Positions 16,865 through 25,920 are shown, counted from the stretch's first letter. The stretch is 64,000 nt of DNA from Candidatus Lutibacillus vidarii (GCA_016717165.1 JADKGA010000002.1:1812600-1876599), one strand, 5' to 3'. Notes: generated by a model from the sequence alone, not told the origin. A program made the numbers and translations.

Positions 16865-17502
16865 AGGGATCTCACCCAGTTCTCCAGCAGGTGTGCGCCG
16901 GCGTCGCCGGACTTCTCGGGGTGGAACTGCGTCGCCGTGAGCGGGCCGTTCTCGACCGCTGCGACGAAGTCGGAGCCGTGCGTGGCCCAGGTCACCACGG
17001 GCGCGACCGCGGCGAAGGCCTCGGTCACCTCGAGCGACCACTGCTGGACGGCATACGAGTGGACGAAGTAGAACCGCTGGTCCTCGACCCCGGCGAAGAG
17101 CCGCGAGCCGGCGCCGGGACGCACCGGCGACCAGCCCATGTGCGGGACGACCGGCGCGTCGAGCCGGGTCACCGTGCCCGGCCATTCACCGAGACCGGGC
17201 TCGCTGGGCCCGGTGGACGGCTCGGTCGAGCCGTCGAAGAGGACCTGCATCCCGACGCACACGCCGAGGACCGGCCGGGAGCCGGCGAGCCGCCTGTCGA
17301 TGAGGTAGGGCCCATTGACGGCGCGCAGGCCCGCCATACAGGCATGGAAGTTACCGACCCCGGGGACGACCAGACCGTCGGCCGCGAGCACCGCGTCAGC
17401 GGCAGCGGTGAGCTCGACCCGGGCCCCGACCCGCTCCAGGGCCCGGACGGCCGAGCGGACGTTGCCGCTGCCGTAGTCGAGGACGACGACCGAGGCGCTC
17501 AC
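16861..17502 (-). CDS. hisH: imidazole glycerol phosphate synthase, glutaminase subunit
   Basis: Class I glutamine amidotransferase that feeds ammonia to HisF. The catalytic triad is visible: the nucleophile cysteine in LGVCVGMQVLFDG (about residue 83), and the His and Glu in FHPEKSG near the C-terminus. The oxyanion-side motif VPGVGNFHACM is present. 213 residues. GTG at 17502 overlaps the stop of the upstream gene. hisF is not in the window. Confidence 0.96.
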   Translation of the reverse strand: MSASVVVLDYGSGNVRSAVRALERVGARVELTAAADAVLAADGLVVPGVGNFHACMAGLRAVNGPYLIDRRLAGSRPVLGVCVGMQVLFDGSTEPSTGPSEPGLGEWPGTVTRLDAPVVPHMGWSPVRPGAGSRLFAGVEDQRFYFVHSYAVQQWSLEVTEAFAAVAPVVTWATHGSDFVAAVENGPLTATQFHPEKSGDAGAHLLENWVRSL

Positions 17503-18149
17503 AGCCCGAGCTCCTCGTGCCAGAGCCGCTCCTCGTGGACGGCGCCCTCGAATCCGGCGACGGCCCGGCCGTCCGGGAGCACCCGACGGCACCGCTCGTC
17601 GTCGCCGACCAGGGCCGATCCGTCGAGCAGCGGGCCGCCGGGCAGGCCGAGCACCGCGAGGAGGTCGACGAGGAAGTCCCGGGGGGCACCGGCGACATCG
17701 GAACCGACCGCGCGCAGGGCGTCCAGCGCGCCCGGGTCGGCGACCCCTGAGGCCGCGACGAGGCTGGGCAGCGAGAGGAGCGGCAGCCCGCCGGGGGGGA
17801 CCAGCCCCTCCCCCGGGCTCCAAGCCAGCCACCGCCGACCGGACCGCCAGCCGCGCGCGGCGACACAGACCACCGCCTCGCCGCCGCGGACGACCAGCCC
17901 GATCGCCGGACGCATGCGGGCCGGCACGGGGCGGTTGACCAGGAGGACGACCGGGTCGTCATACGGCGGCTCGACCGCAGTACGACCAGTCGCGGGGACG
18001 ACCACCACCCAGCCGTGCTCCAGCGGGGCGACGTCGACGGGCACCACCCCGCGCGCCGCCCACACCTCGACCGCGGAGGTCGCGGCCCGGATGAGGAGCA
18101 GGCCGGAGGGCAGCGGCCGACGCTGCCGCGGAACAGGAGGGGTCGCCAC
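17499..18149 (-). CDS. hypothetical protein between hisB and hisH
   Basis: 216 residues, no recognised family and no membrane segment. It is rich in Val, Leu, Pro and Gly, with a plausible beta-rich core (VVVVPATGR, VVLLVNRPVP, AVVCVAARGW) and an acidic C-terminus ending HEERLWHEELGL. GTG at 18149 gives VATPPVPRQRR; this lies 8 bases past the hisB stop. Its stop overlaps the hisH start, so it is part of the operon. A role tied to histidine synthesis is guilt by association only. Confidence 0.65.
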   Translation of the reverse strand: MATPPVPRQRRPLPSGLLLIRAATSAVEVWAARGVVPVDVAPLEHGWVVVVPATGRTAVEPPYDDPVVLLVNRPVPARMRPAIGLVVRGGEAVVCVAARGWRSGRRWLAWSPGEGLVPPGGLPLLSLPSLVAASGVADPGALDALRAVGSDVAGAPRDFLVDLLAVLGLPGGPLLDGSALVGDDERCRRVLPDGRAVAGFEGAVHEERLWHEELGL

Positions 18150-18157
18150 GGTGGTCG

Positions 18158-18772
18158 TCAGAGCGCACCCTTGGCGCTCGGTATGCCGACGACGCGGTCG
18201 TCCCACGCCACCGCGGCCCGCAGTGCCCGGGCGACCGCCTTGTACTGGGCCTCGACGATGTGGTGCGGGTCGCGGCCGGCGAGCACCCGGACGTGCAGGG
18301 CGATGCCCGCGTTGGCGGCGAAGGTCTCCAGGACGTGGCGGGTCAGCGACCCGGTGTACCCATCGCCGATGACGACATACGCCTGGCCCTCGGGCTCTCC
18401 GGAGTGGACGCAGTACGGCCGCCCGGCCACGTCGACGACGGCCTGGACCAGGGCCTCGTCGAGCGGGACGGTCGCCTCGCCGAAGCGCGCGATGCCGGAC
18501 TTGTCGCCGAGGGCGGTCCGCACCGCGGTCCCCAGGACGATCGCGACGTCCTCGACGGTGTGGTGGGCGTCGACGTCGATATCGCCGGTGGCGGTGACGG
18601 TGAGGTCGACGAGGGCGTGCTTGGCCAGCGAGGCGAGCATGTGGTCGTAGAAGCGCACCCCGGTGGAGATGCGCGACTCACCGGTGCCGTCGAGGTCCAC
18701 CCGCAGCTCGACGCTCGACTCGCTGGTCGACCGGCCTATGGTGGCGACGCGCGGCGCGCGGCCTTCATCCAT
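18158..18772 (-). CDS. hisB: imidazoleglycerol-phosphate dehydratase
   Basis: Manganese enzyme that removes water from imidazole glycerol phosphate. The 204-residue protein has both His-rich metal motifs: HHTVEDVAIVLG (about 75) and DPHHIVEAQYKAVARAL (about 175), plus FYDHMLASLAKHA and RPYCVHSGEPEG. This is the monofunctional actinobacterial form without the phosphatase domain. ATG at 18772 overlaps the hisC end by 8 bases. Confidence 0.97.
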   Translation of the reverse strand: MDEGRAPRVATIGRSTSESSVELRVDLDGTGESRISTGVRFYDHMLASLAKHALVDLTVTATGDIDVDAHHTVEDVAIVLGTAVRTALGDKSGIARFGEATVPLDEALVQAVVDVAGRPYCVHSGEPEGQAYVVIGDGYTGSLTRHVLETFAANAGIALHVRVLAGRDPHHIVEAQYKAVARALRAAVAWDDRVVGIPSAKGAL

Positions 18773-19901
18773 CGGTGCCCTCCTGGCTCTGGTGCAGTCG
18801 GTGCCCGGCCGGGAGGCCGGCCACGGCCGCGAGGAAGGCGTCGGTCTCGGCCGGAGTCCCCGCACTGACGCGCAGGTGGTGCCGGATGCCGACGTCGCGG
18901 ACGAGGACGCCCTGGTCGAGCAGGTGCTGCCAGGTCATCCTCTCATCGACGAGCCCGCCGAAGAGGACGAAGTTCGCGTCGCTCGGCACCGGGTCCAGGC
19001 CGGCTGCGGTGAGCTCGCCGACCATCCGGTCGCGCTGCTCCTTGGTCGCCTCGACCGTCGCGAGCAGGTCGTCCGCGTGCTCCAGGGCGACCCGGGCGAT
19101 GACCTGGGTCTGGGTCGACAGGTGGTACGGCATCCGGACCAGCCGGAGCGCGTCGACGAGCTCGGGGTCGGCGGCGAGATAGCCGAGCCGGCCGCCGGCC
19201 AGCGCGAAGGCCTTGCTCATCGTCCGGGTGACGACGAGCCGGGGCCGCCCGGCCAGCAGGTGCAGCGCCGAGCGGGTCCCCGGCCGGGCGTACTCGGCGT
19301 AGGCCTCGTCGACGACGATGACCGCGCGCGGTGCCGCCTCGTAGGCCGCGATGACGACCTCGTGGGTCAGCGCCGTCCCGGTGGGGTTGTTCGGCGAGCA
19401 GAGGAAGACCATCGCCGGGTCGTGCCGAGCGCACTGCGCGGCGACCGACTCCGGGGTCAGGCCGAACGGGTCGCCGGGAGCGCCTCGGTCCCCGTCGGCC
19501 CAGGGCATCGCGCAGGTCGCGGCGATGATCGGGTGCATCGAGTACGCCGGCGTGAAGCCGAGCGCGACCCGGTCCGCGCCGCCGAACGCCTGGACGAGGT
19601 GGAGCAGCACCTCGTTGGACCCGTTCGCGGCCCAGAGCGCGGCCACCGGGATGGTCACCCCCGCCTGCCGAGCCAGGTATGCCGACAGGGCCTCGCGCAG
19701 CGCGGTGAACTCGCGGTCGGGGTACCGGTTGAGGTCGGCCAGCTCCTCGCCCAGGGCGCGCAGGGCCGCGGCGATGACCGGGGCCGGGACGGCATACGAG
19801 CTCTCGTTGGTGTTGAGCCGGACCGGGACGTCGAGCTGAGGCGCGCCGTACGCGGTGCGTCCGCGCAGGTCGGGGCGCAGCAGGTCACCGACACCGCTCA
19901 C
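18765..19901 (-). CDS. hisC: histidinol-phosphate aminotransferase
   Basis: PLP aminotransferase of fold type I. 378 residues with the cofactor lysine in TRTMSKAFALAGGRLGY (about 236), the substrate-site NTNES at about 32, CSPNNPTG and VDEAYAEYA. GTG at 19901 overlaps the hisD stop. It converts imidazole acetol phosphate to histidinol phosphate. Confidence 0.96.
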   Translation of the reverse strand: MSGVGDLLRPDLRGRTAYGAPQLDVPVRLNTNESSYAVPAPVIAAALRALGEELADLNRYPDREFTALREALSAYLARQAGVTIPVAALWAANGSNEVLLHLVQAFGGADRVALGFTPAYSMHPIIAATCAMPWADGDRGAPGDPFGLTPESVAAQCARHDPAMVFLCSPNNPTGTALTHEVVIAAYEAAPRAVIVVDEAYAEYARPGTRSALHLLAGRPRLVVTRTMSKAFALAGGRLGYLAADPELVDALRLVRMPYHLSTQTQVIARVALEHADDLLATVEATKEQRDRMVGELTAAGLDPVPSDANFVLFGGLVDERMTWQHLLDQGVLVRDVGIRHHLRVSAGTPAETDAFLAAVAGLPAGHRLHQSQEGTDG

Positions 19902-21223
19902 GGCAGGGACCCACCGAAACGGGCCGTGACCGCCTCGCCGTGGCCGGGCAGGTCCTCGGCCTGGGCGAGCGCGACGACGTGCGGGGCCACCTCGGCCAGG
20001 GCGGCGCGGTCATAGCGGACGACGTGGATGCCGCGGAGGAAGGACTGCACCGACAGCCCGCTGGCGTGCGCGGCGGTGCCGGCCGTGGGCAGGACGTGGT
20101 TGGACCCCGCGGCGTAGTCGCCCAGGCTCACCGGGGCGAACCCCCCGACGAAGATCGCGCCCGCGTTGCGGACCCGCTCGGCGACCGCGTCGGCATCGCG
20201 GGTCTGGATCTCCAGGTGTTCGGCCGCGTAGGCGTTGACGACGTCGAGCCCGGCGTCGACGTCGTCGACCAGGACGATCCGGCTCTGCGTGCCGGACAGC
20301 GCCCGGAGCATCCGCTCGCCGTGCTTGGCCTCGGCGACCCGGCGCCGGACCGCGGCCTCGACCGCATCGGCGAGCTCCTGCGAGTCGGTGACGAGGACGG
20401 CGGCCGCCAGCGGGTCGTGCTCGGCCTGGCTGAGCAGGTCCGCCGCGACGTGTTCGGGGTCGGCACTGTCGTCGGCGAGGACGGCGATCTCGGTCGGTCC
20501 GGCCTCGGCGTCGATGCCGACCACGCCCTGGAGCAGCCGCTTGGCCGCCGTGACATAGACATTGCCCGGCCCAGTGACCAGGGCTACCGGCTCGCAGAGG
20601 TCGGCCACGCCGTAGGCGAACATCGCCACGGCCTGGGCGCCGCCGACGGCATACACCTCGTCGACCCCGAGGAGGGCGCAGGTGGCGAGGATGGTGACAT
20701 TGGGGTACCCGGCGAAGCCCTCGGCGTTCTCGCGCTGCGGCGGGCTGGCCACCGCGATCGAGCCGACGCCGGCCAGCTGGGCGGGGACGACATTCATGAC
20801 CACGCTGGAGGGGTAGACGGCGAGCCCTCCGGGGACATAGAGCCCGACCCGCTCGACCGGCACCCAGCGCTCGGTCACCGTGCCGCCGGGGGCGACCGTC
20901 GTCGTCGTGTCGACCCGGCGCTGGTCGGCGTGGACCAGCCGGGCCCGCCGGATCGCCTCCTCCAGGGCGGCCCGCAGGTCGGCGGGCAGCGTCGCCAGGG
21001 CTGCCTTGAGCCGCTCGGCCGGGACCCGGACGTGCTCGGGGATGACCTTGTCGAAGCGCTCGGAGAGCTCGCGCAGGGCGACCTCGCCGCGGCGCTGGAC
21101 GTCGGCGCAGATCGGGCGGACCGCCTCGAGGGCGGCGTCGATGTCTACTTCGGCCCGGGGCAGGACGTCGCGCAGCTCGCGCAGCGACGGGCGTGTCCCA
21201 CGCAGGTCGGTGCGGGTCATCAT
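19898..21223 (-). CDS. hisD: histidinol dehydrogenase
   Basis: Zinc and NAD enzyme of the last two histidine steps. 441 residues with GGLAVYPSSVVMNVVPA, AYAVGGAQAVAMFAYG, GPGNVYVTAAKR, DAEAGPTEIAVLAD and the zinc/active-site region around LPTAGTAAHASGLSV, all family hallmarks. It opens the leftward his operon. A -10 hexamer lies 7 bases upstream of the first of two adjacent ATGs (21223), so the transcript is probably leaderless, and no ribosome site is seen. Confidence 0.97.
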   Translation of the reverse strand: MMTRTDLRGTRPSLRELRDVLPRAEVDIDAALEAVRPICADVQRRGEVALRELSERFDKVIPEHVRVPAERLKAALATLPADLRAALEEAIRRARLVHADQRRVDTTTTVAPGGTVTERWVPVERVGLYVPGGLAVYPSSVVMNVVPAQLAGVGSIAVASPPQRENAEGFAGYPNVTILATCALLGVDEVYAVGGAQAVAMFAYGVADLCEPVALVTGPGNVYVTAAKRLLQGVVGIDAEAGPTEIAVLADDSADPEHVAADLLSQAEHDPLAAAVLVTDSQELADAVEAAVRRRVAEAKHGERMLRALSGTQSRIVLVDDVDAGLDVVNAYAAEHLEIQTRDADAVAERVRNAGAIFVGGFAPVSLGDYAAGSNHVLPTAGTAAHASGLSVQSFLRGIHVVRYDRAALAEVAPHVVALAQAEDLPGHGEAVTARFGGSLP

Positions 21224-21230
21224 GGGGCGA

Positions 21231-21236
21231 AGTCTA
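21231..21236 (-). promoter_or_regulatory. -10 element for leaderless hisD transcript
   Basis: TAGACT on the minus strand fits TANNNT and ends 7 bases before the A of the hisD ATG at 21223. That is the spacing expected when transcription starts on the first base of the start codon. No Shine-Dalgarno is present, which supports a leaderless message. The divergent MFS gene starts 70 bp away. Confidence 0.6.
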
Positions 21237-21292
21237 GGCCGCGATGTGGACCCCACCGCGGCCTCGACCGCGGGGTGGGCGAGCATGGCCTC

Positions 21293-22504
21293 GTGCCCAG
21301 TGCCGCCGTCGCGCTGTCGCGAGCCCATGTCGGTGTCGCGACCTCCTTCGCGCTGGCCGGCTTCGCGTTCGCCTCCTGGGCCTCGCGGATCCCCGACACG
21401 TCCGTGGCTCTCTCCCTCGGCCCCAGGGGCCTCGGGCTGCTGCTCCTCGTGGGGTCGGCCGGGTCGGTCCTCGCCCTGCCGCTCAGCGGGTGGGTGGTCT
21501 CGCACCTGGGGACGGCTCGGACGGTGCGCTATGGCGCGATGCTGGCCCTGGGTGCCCTCGCCGTCGTCGGGCTCGCCGTGAGCGTCCTGCACTCGGTCGC
21601 GGCGACGGGTGCGGCGCTCTTCGGCGCGACCTTCGGGATCGGCTCATGGGATGTCGCGATGAACGTCCAGGGCGCCCGGGTCGAACAGGCGCTCGGACGC
21701 TCGATCATGCCCCGGCTCCATGCCGCCTTCTCCCTGGGCACGGTCGCCGGCGCCGGGGTGGGGACCGTGGCCACCGCCGCTCGGCTCCCGATCCCGGTCC
21801 ATCTCGGGCTCCTCGCCGTGCTCGGCCTGGCCACCGCGGTGTGGAGCGTGCGGGCCTATCTGCCCGACGGCCGGTCCGCGGCCACGGGCGCGACCGGCCA
21901 CTCGGTGCGGCGCTCGCTCGCCGCATGGACGGAACGCCGGACCCTGCTCATCGGCCTCATCGTCCTCGTCGCCGCCTTCGCGGAGGGGACGGCGAACGAC
22001 TGGCTGGCCCTGGCCATGGTCACCGGCTACGGCCTGCCCACCTGGGCCGGCACGCTCGCCCTGGCGACCTTCCTCACCGCGATGACCCTGGGCCGCGCGA
22101 TCGGCACGGTCCTGCTCGACCGCTACGGCCGGGCGCGGGTTGTCGGGGTGACCCTCGCCATGGCTGCCACCGGTGCCGGTCTGGTGTGGCTGGGTCCGGT
22201 CCCCGTCGCGTATGCCGGTGCAGCGCTGTGGGGAGTGGGCGCCAGCCTGGGCTTCCCGGTCGGGATGAGCGCGGCGGCCGACGACCCGGAGCACGCCGGG
22301 GCGCGGGTCGCCGTCGTCTCGACGATCGGCTATCTCGCCTTCCTCGCCGGGCCGCCGGTCGTCGGCCTGGTCGGCCAGCACTCGGGGGTGCTCGTGGCGA
22401 TCACCATCGTCGGGCTGGCCGCCGCACCCGCGCTGCTGCTGCTCCCGGCGCTGGGCGCCCCGCCCCGGGCGGCCCCCCTGCCGGAGCCTCCGCGCTCGAT
22501 GTGA
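21293..22504 (+). CDS. MFS transporter
   Basis: 403-residue protein with about 12 membrane segments. It begins with FALAGFAFASWASRIPD and GPRGLGLLLLVGSAGSVLALPLSGW, features of the YbjJ-like MFS branch, and a conserved DVAMNVQG in TM4. A loop at about 195-220 is hydrophilic. GTG at 21293 is chosen, as no ATG lies in frame near the first helix. It is divergent from hisD and stands alone. The substrate is unknown. Confidence 0.88.
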   Translation: MPSAAVALSRAHVGVATSFALAGFAFASWASRIPDTSVALSLGPRGLGLLLLVGSAGSVLALPLSGWVVSHLGTARTVRYGAMLALGALAVVGLAVSVLHSVAATGAALFGATFGIGSWDVAMNVQGARVEQALGRSIMPRLHAAFSLGTVAGAGVGTVATAARLPIPVHLGLLAVLGLATAVWSVRAYLPDGRSAATGATGHSVRRSLAAWTERRTLLIGLIVLVAAFAEGTANDWLALAMVTGYGLPTWAGTLALATFLTAMTLGRAIGTVLLDRYGRARVVGVTLAMAATGAGLVWLGPVPVAYAGAALWGVGASLGFPVGMSAAADDPEHAGARVAVVSTIGYLAFLAGPPVVGLVGQHSGVLVAITIVGLAAAPALLLLPALGAPPRAAPLPEPPRSM

Positions 22505-22534
22505 CGGCGCTGCTGACGGCGCTGTTCACGGGGC

Positions 22535-22771
22535 TCAGACTGACGGTGGCCGGCCCCGGCGTGGGAGCGGCCGGGCGTCGCGGGGGCTGCGGCCGGCCTC
22601 GGCCAGGGCCCGGCGCACGACCAGCTCGATCTGGGCGTTGACGCTGCGCAGCTCGTCCTGGGCCCAGTGCGCCAGCGCGTCGTGGACGGCCGGGTCGAGC
22701 CGCAGCAGGACCTGGCGACGCGTGGGCCGAGGCCCACCCGCCGCGTCCTGGCCGCCGCTCGACGCGGACAT
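22535..22771 (-). CDS. small ribbon-helix-helix-like DNA-binding protein
   Basis: 78 residues with a segment typical of Arc/HicB-type RHH proteins: RRQVLLRLDPAVHDALAHWA (about 17-36), one strand and a first helix, then LRSVNAQIELVVRRALAEAG as the second helix. The ends are disordered. ATG at 22771 follows the SPFH stop by one base, so the two are co-transcribed. It could be the autorepressor acting at the palindrome at 23761-23776; that link is inference. Confidence 0.7.
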   Translation of the reverse strand: MSASSGGQDAAGGPRPTRRQVLLRLDPAVHDALAHWAQDELRSVNAQIELVVRRALAEAGRSPRDARPLPRRGRPPSV

Positions 22772-22772
22772 C

Positions 22773-23738
22773 TCAGGCGTACAGCGTGCCGGTGTTGACC
22801 ACCGGCGTCGCGCGGGAGTCGCCGCAGAGCACGACGAGGAGGTTGGACACCATCGCAGCGCGCCGCTCGTCGTCGAGGACGACAATCCCCTGCTCGTCGA
22901 GCCGGGCCAGCGCCATCTCGACCATCCCGACGGCGCCGTCGACGATCCGCGAGCGGGCCGCGATGATCGCCGAGGCCTGCTGCCGCTGGAGCATGGCCTG
23001 GGCGATCTCTGGCGAGTAGGCCAGGTGGCTGATCCGAACCTCGAGGATCTCCACGCCGGCGACGACGACTCGCTCGGCCACCTCGTGGGCCAGCTCGGCC
23101 GAGACGACATCGGTCGAGCCGCGCAGCGAGGTGCCCGCGCCGACGGTGTCGTCATACGGATGCGAGGTCGCGACATGCCGCAGTGCGGACTCGGCCTGAA
23201 CCGCGACGAACTGCTGGTAGCTCTCGACAGCGAAGACGGCCCGTGCGGTGTCGGCGACCTGCCAGACGACGATGGCCGCGATCTCCACCGGGTTGCCCTC
23301 GGAGTCGTTGACCTTGAGGGTGTGCGTCTCGAAGTTGTTGACCCGCACTGAGACATTGCGCTTGGTGGTCAGGGGCATCAGGACGGTCAGTCCGGTGCGG
23401 CGGGCAGTGCCGACATACCGCCCGAAGAACTGGACCACGCGGGACTGGCCCGGCGCGATGACGATGAGCGAGGACAGGATGAGCCCCACGAGGAGCAGGG
23501 CAAGCGTGGTGGCCGCGATATCGACGACGTCGGGAGCGACCTTCGCCTGGACTCTAACGACGACCCGCCAGGCGACAAAGCCGACGAGAGCGACCGCCAC
23601 CGCGAGGGCGACGAAGCCGTCGACGGCGAAGGCGGCCCGCTCGCGGACGTTGACCCGGGCACCGTGGTGACCGACCGGGACGTCGGCGACGACGGGGACC
23701 GAGGTGCCGTCCGGTGCGGGGACGGGCTGACTGGACAT
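22773..23738 (-). CDS. SPFH/Band 7 membrane protein
   Basis: 321 residues. Two N-terminal hydrophobic segments (about 37-60 and 70-93) anchor an SPFH domain (about 100-290) with APGQSRVVQFFGRYVGT and NNFETHTLKVNDSEGNPVEI. A helical region with QAMLQRQQASAIIAARS follows. SPFH proteins form membrane-associated rings linked to microdomains and protease control. ATG at 23738 has a strong GGAGG site. It is followed by the RHH gene and preceded by a 16-bp palindrome. Confidence 0.92.
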   Translation of the reverse strand: MSSQPVPAPDGTSVPVVADVPVGHHGARVNVRERAAFAVDGFVALAVAVALVGFVAWRVVVRVQAKVAPDVVDIAATTLALLLVGLILSSLIVIAPGQSRVVQFFGRYVGTARRTGLTVLMPLTTKRNVSVRVNNFETHTLKVNDSEGNPVEIAAIVVWQVADTARAVFAVESYQQFVAVQAESALRHVATSHPYDDTVGAGTSLRGSTDVVSAELAHEVAERVVVAGVEILEVRISHLAYSPEIAQAMLQRQQASAIIAARSRIVDGAVGMVEMALARLDEQGIVVLDDERRAAMVSNLLVVLCGDSRATPVVNTGTLYA

Positions 23739-23760
23739 GGGGTGCCTCCTCCGAGATATC

Positions 23761-23776
23761 AATGTGATATCACATT
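23761..23776. promoter_or_regulatory. perfect 16-bp palindrome upstream of SPFH/RHH genes
   Basis: AATGTGATATCACATT is fully self-complementary and AT-rich in a GC-rich setting. Another GATATC adjoins at 23755-23760. It lies 22 bp upstream of the SPFH ATG and overlaps the stop codon of the upstream peptidase gene. An operator for a dimeric regulator is the natural reading. The inner TGTGA-TCACA arms are separated by 2 bases, not the 6 of a CRP site. Confidence 0.7.
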
Positions 23777-25910
23777 AATCCTCGGCGAGGCCTCCAGGCA
23801 AGAGCTCGGTCGCCCCGACCGAGTCCAGGACGAAGGCGTACTCCCAGGCGACCTGGCGCCAGACGTCATACCGCCCGGACCGGCCCCCGTGACCGGCGAC
23901 GAGCTCGGTGCGCAGCAGCGGCGGGCGCCGCGGCGCAGCGCCCGCGACGGCCCTCAGCCGAGCCACCCACTTGGCCGGCTCGGCATAGGACACCCGGGCG
24001 TCGTTGAGGCTCGTCGTGGTGAGGATCGCCGGATAGCGCACTCCCGACCGGACCAGGTCGTAGGGCGCGTAGGCGGCGATATCGGCGTAGGCGTCCGGGT
24101 CGTCGGTGGGATTGCCCCACTCCTCGTACTCGGTCACCGTCAGCGGCAGCGAGGGGTCGAGCATCGTCGTCAGCGCGTCGACGAAGGGCACCTCGGCGAG
24201 CACCCCTGAGAAGCGCTCCGGCGCGAGCATGGCCGCGGACCCGACGAGCAGGCCACCGGCCGAGCCACCCTCGGCGGCCAGCCGGTCCCCGGACACCCAG
24301 CCGGCCTCGACGAGCCGGTCGGCGCAGGCGAGGAAGTCGGTCATCGAGGTGATCTTGTGCCGCAGCCGGCCCTGCTCGTACCACGCCCGGCCCTGCTCGC
24401 CGCCGCCGCGGACGTGGGCCAGCGCCACGACGAGCCCGCGGTCCATGAGCGAGAGCCTGGCCACCGAGAACCAGGGGTCGAGCGGCACCTCGTAGGCGCC
24501 ATACCCCATGAGCAGCCCGGGAGCCGAGCCGTCGCGCGCAATGCCGCGCCGATGGACCACCGAGATCGGCACGCGGGTGCCGTCCGCCGCGATCGCCCAC
24601 TCGCGGTGCTGCTCGTAGTCCTGCGGGTCGTAGCCGCCGAGGACCGGCTGGCGCCGCAGCAGGGTCCATTCGCCGGTGACGACGTCGACATCCCAGACCG
24701 CCCGCGGGCTGACCAGCGACTCGGTGACGACCTGGATGCAGCGCGTCTCGGTCTCGAGGTTGGTGCCGGTCTCGATGGTGAACAGAGCCTCGCCCGGAAC
24801 GATGTCGTATGACGAACCGAAACCGGTTGGCTGACCGGGATCGTGCGGGAGGATCCGGATCGCCGTGAGCCCGTCCTTGCGCAGCGAGAGGGCACTGAAC
24901 GACGTGAAGGCCTCGACCCCGAGGATCCGCTCGCTGGCCTCGCGGACGCCGCAGAGCTGCCACTGCTCGTGGCTCGTCGCGTCCAGGGGCGCCCAGGCGA
25001 GGTCGAAGTCCGGGGAGTCGGCATTGTGCGTGACGAGGAGCCGGTCCCCGGCGACCTCGACGGAGTACTCCACGCCCTCGCGGCGGGGCGCGACGGGGCG
25101 CAGCTGCTGGTCGGCGGTGGACAGGTCGAGCAGCCACATCTGCGAGGTCGTCTTCGACCCGGCCCCGGCAATGAGCCAGCGGTCGTCGCGAGAGGACGAG
25201 ATGCCCAGCCAGAACCGCTCGTCGCGCTCCTCGAGCAGGCGGACGTCACCGGCCGGGTCGGTGCCGAGCTCATGCCGCCAGATCTCGTGCGGCCGCCAGG
25301 CCTCGTCGAGCCTGGTGTAGAAGAGGTGCCGGCCGTCCAGCGACCAGACCAGGTCGGTGCCGACGCCGCGCAGCGCCTCGTCGACCACCTCCCCGCCGAC
25401 GATCCGCCGAACGACGACGTCGTAGCGCTCGTCGCCGGTGCGGTCGTGGGCCAGGGCGACGAGGTCGCCGCAGACGCTGACCTCACAGGCTCCGAGCTGG
25501 TAGAACGGGCTGCCCTGCGCCTCGACATTGCCGTCAACGACGACCTGCTCCCCGGCAACGACGACCCCGGGGCTGAGCACCGGCCGCGGCTCCCCGGCCC
25601 GGCGTGGCGTGCGGCACTGGGCGACATACTGCTTGCCCTCGAAGGAACGCTGGTAGTACCACCACGGGCCGAGCCCGACGGCCACCCCGAGGTCGGTCTC
25701 CTGGGTCCGGCCGCGGATCTCCTCGAAGAGGGCCTCCCGCACGGGCGCGAGATGGGCCAGCTCGGCCTCCGCGAAGTCGTTCTCCGCGCGGAGGTACTCC
25801 AGGACCTCCGGGTCGTCGGGGTTGCGCAGCCAGTCGTAGTCGTCGACGACCTGGTGACCATGGTGCGAGCGCGTCGTCGGCTTGCGGGGGGCGACGGGGG
25901 GCTGGGGCAT
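23775..25910 (-). CDS. ptrB: S9 family oligopeptidase B
   Basis: Serine oligopeptidase cutting after basic residues in short peptides. 711 residues: an N-terminal segment and a seven-bladed beta-propeller (about 65-400) followed by the alpha/beta hydrolase domain (about 415-711). The catalytic Ser lies in EGGSAGGLL, the Asp in SLNDARV and the His in AGHGGRSGR. No signal peptide, so cytoplasmic. ATG at 25910 is taken over GTG at 25919. The stop TAA lies at the edge of the palindrome in front of the SPFH gene. Confidence 0.93.
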   Translation of the reverse strand: MPQPPVAPRKPTTRSHHGHQVVDDYDWLRNPDDPEVLEYLRAENDFAEAELAHLAPVREALFEEIRGRTQETDLGVAVGLGPWWYYQRSFEGKQYVAQCRTPRRAGEPRPVLSPGVVVAGEQVVVDGNVEAQGSPFYQLGACEVSVCGDLVALAHDRTGDERYDVVVRRIVGGEVVDEALRGVGTDLVWSLDGRHLFYTRLDEAWRPHEIWRHELGTDPAGDVRLLEERDERFWLGISSSRDDRWLIAGAGSKTTSQMWLLDLSTADQQLRPVAPRREGVEYSVEVAGDRLLVTHNADSPDFDLAWAPLDATSHEQWQLCGVREASERILGVEAFTSFSALSLRKDGLTAIRILPHDPGQPTGFGSSYDIVPGEALFTIETGTNLETETRCIQVVTESLVSPRAVWDVDVVTGEWTLLRRQPVLGGYDPQDYEQHREWAIAADGTRVPISVVHRRGIARDGSAPGLLMGYGAYEVPLDPWFSVARLSLMDRGLVVALAHVRGGGEQGRAWYEQGRLRHKITSMTDFLACADRLVEAGWVSGDRLAAEGGSAGGLLVGSAAMLAPERFSGVLAEVPFVDALTTMLDPSLPLTVTEYEEWGNPTDDPDAYADIAAYAPYDLVRSGVRYPAILTTTSLNDARVSYAEPAKWVARLRAVAGAAPRRPPLLRTELVAGHGGRSGRYDVWRQVAWEYAFVLDSVGATELLPGGLAED

Positions 25911-25920
25911 GGAGTGCACC

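Noticed and set aside
23763..23774. CRP/FNR-type binding site
   Set aside because: The TGTGA-TCACA arms have a 2-base spacer, whereas CRP sites need 6.
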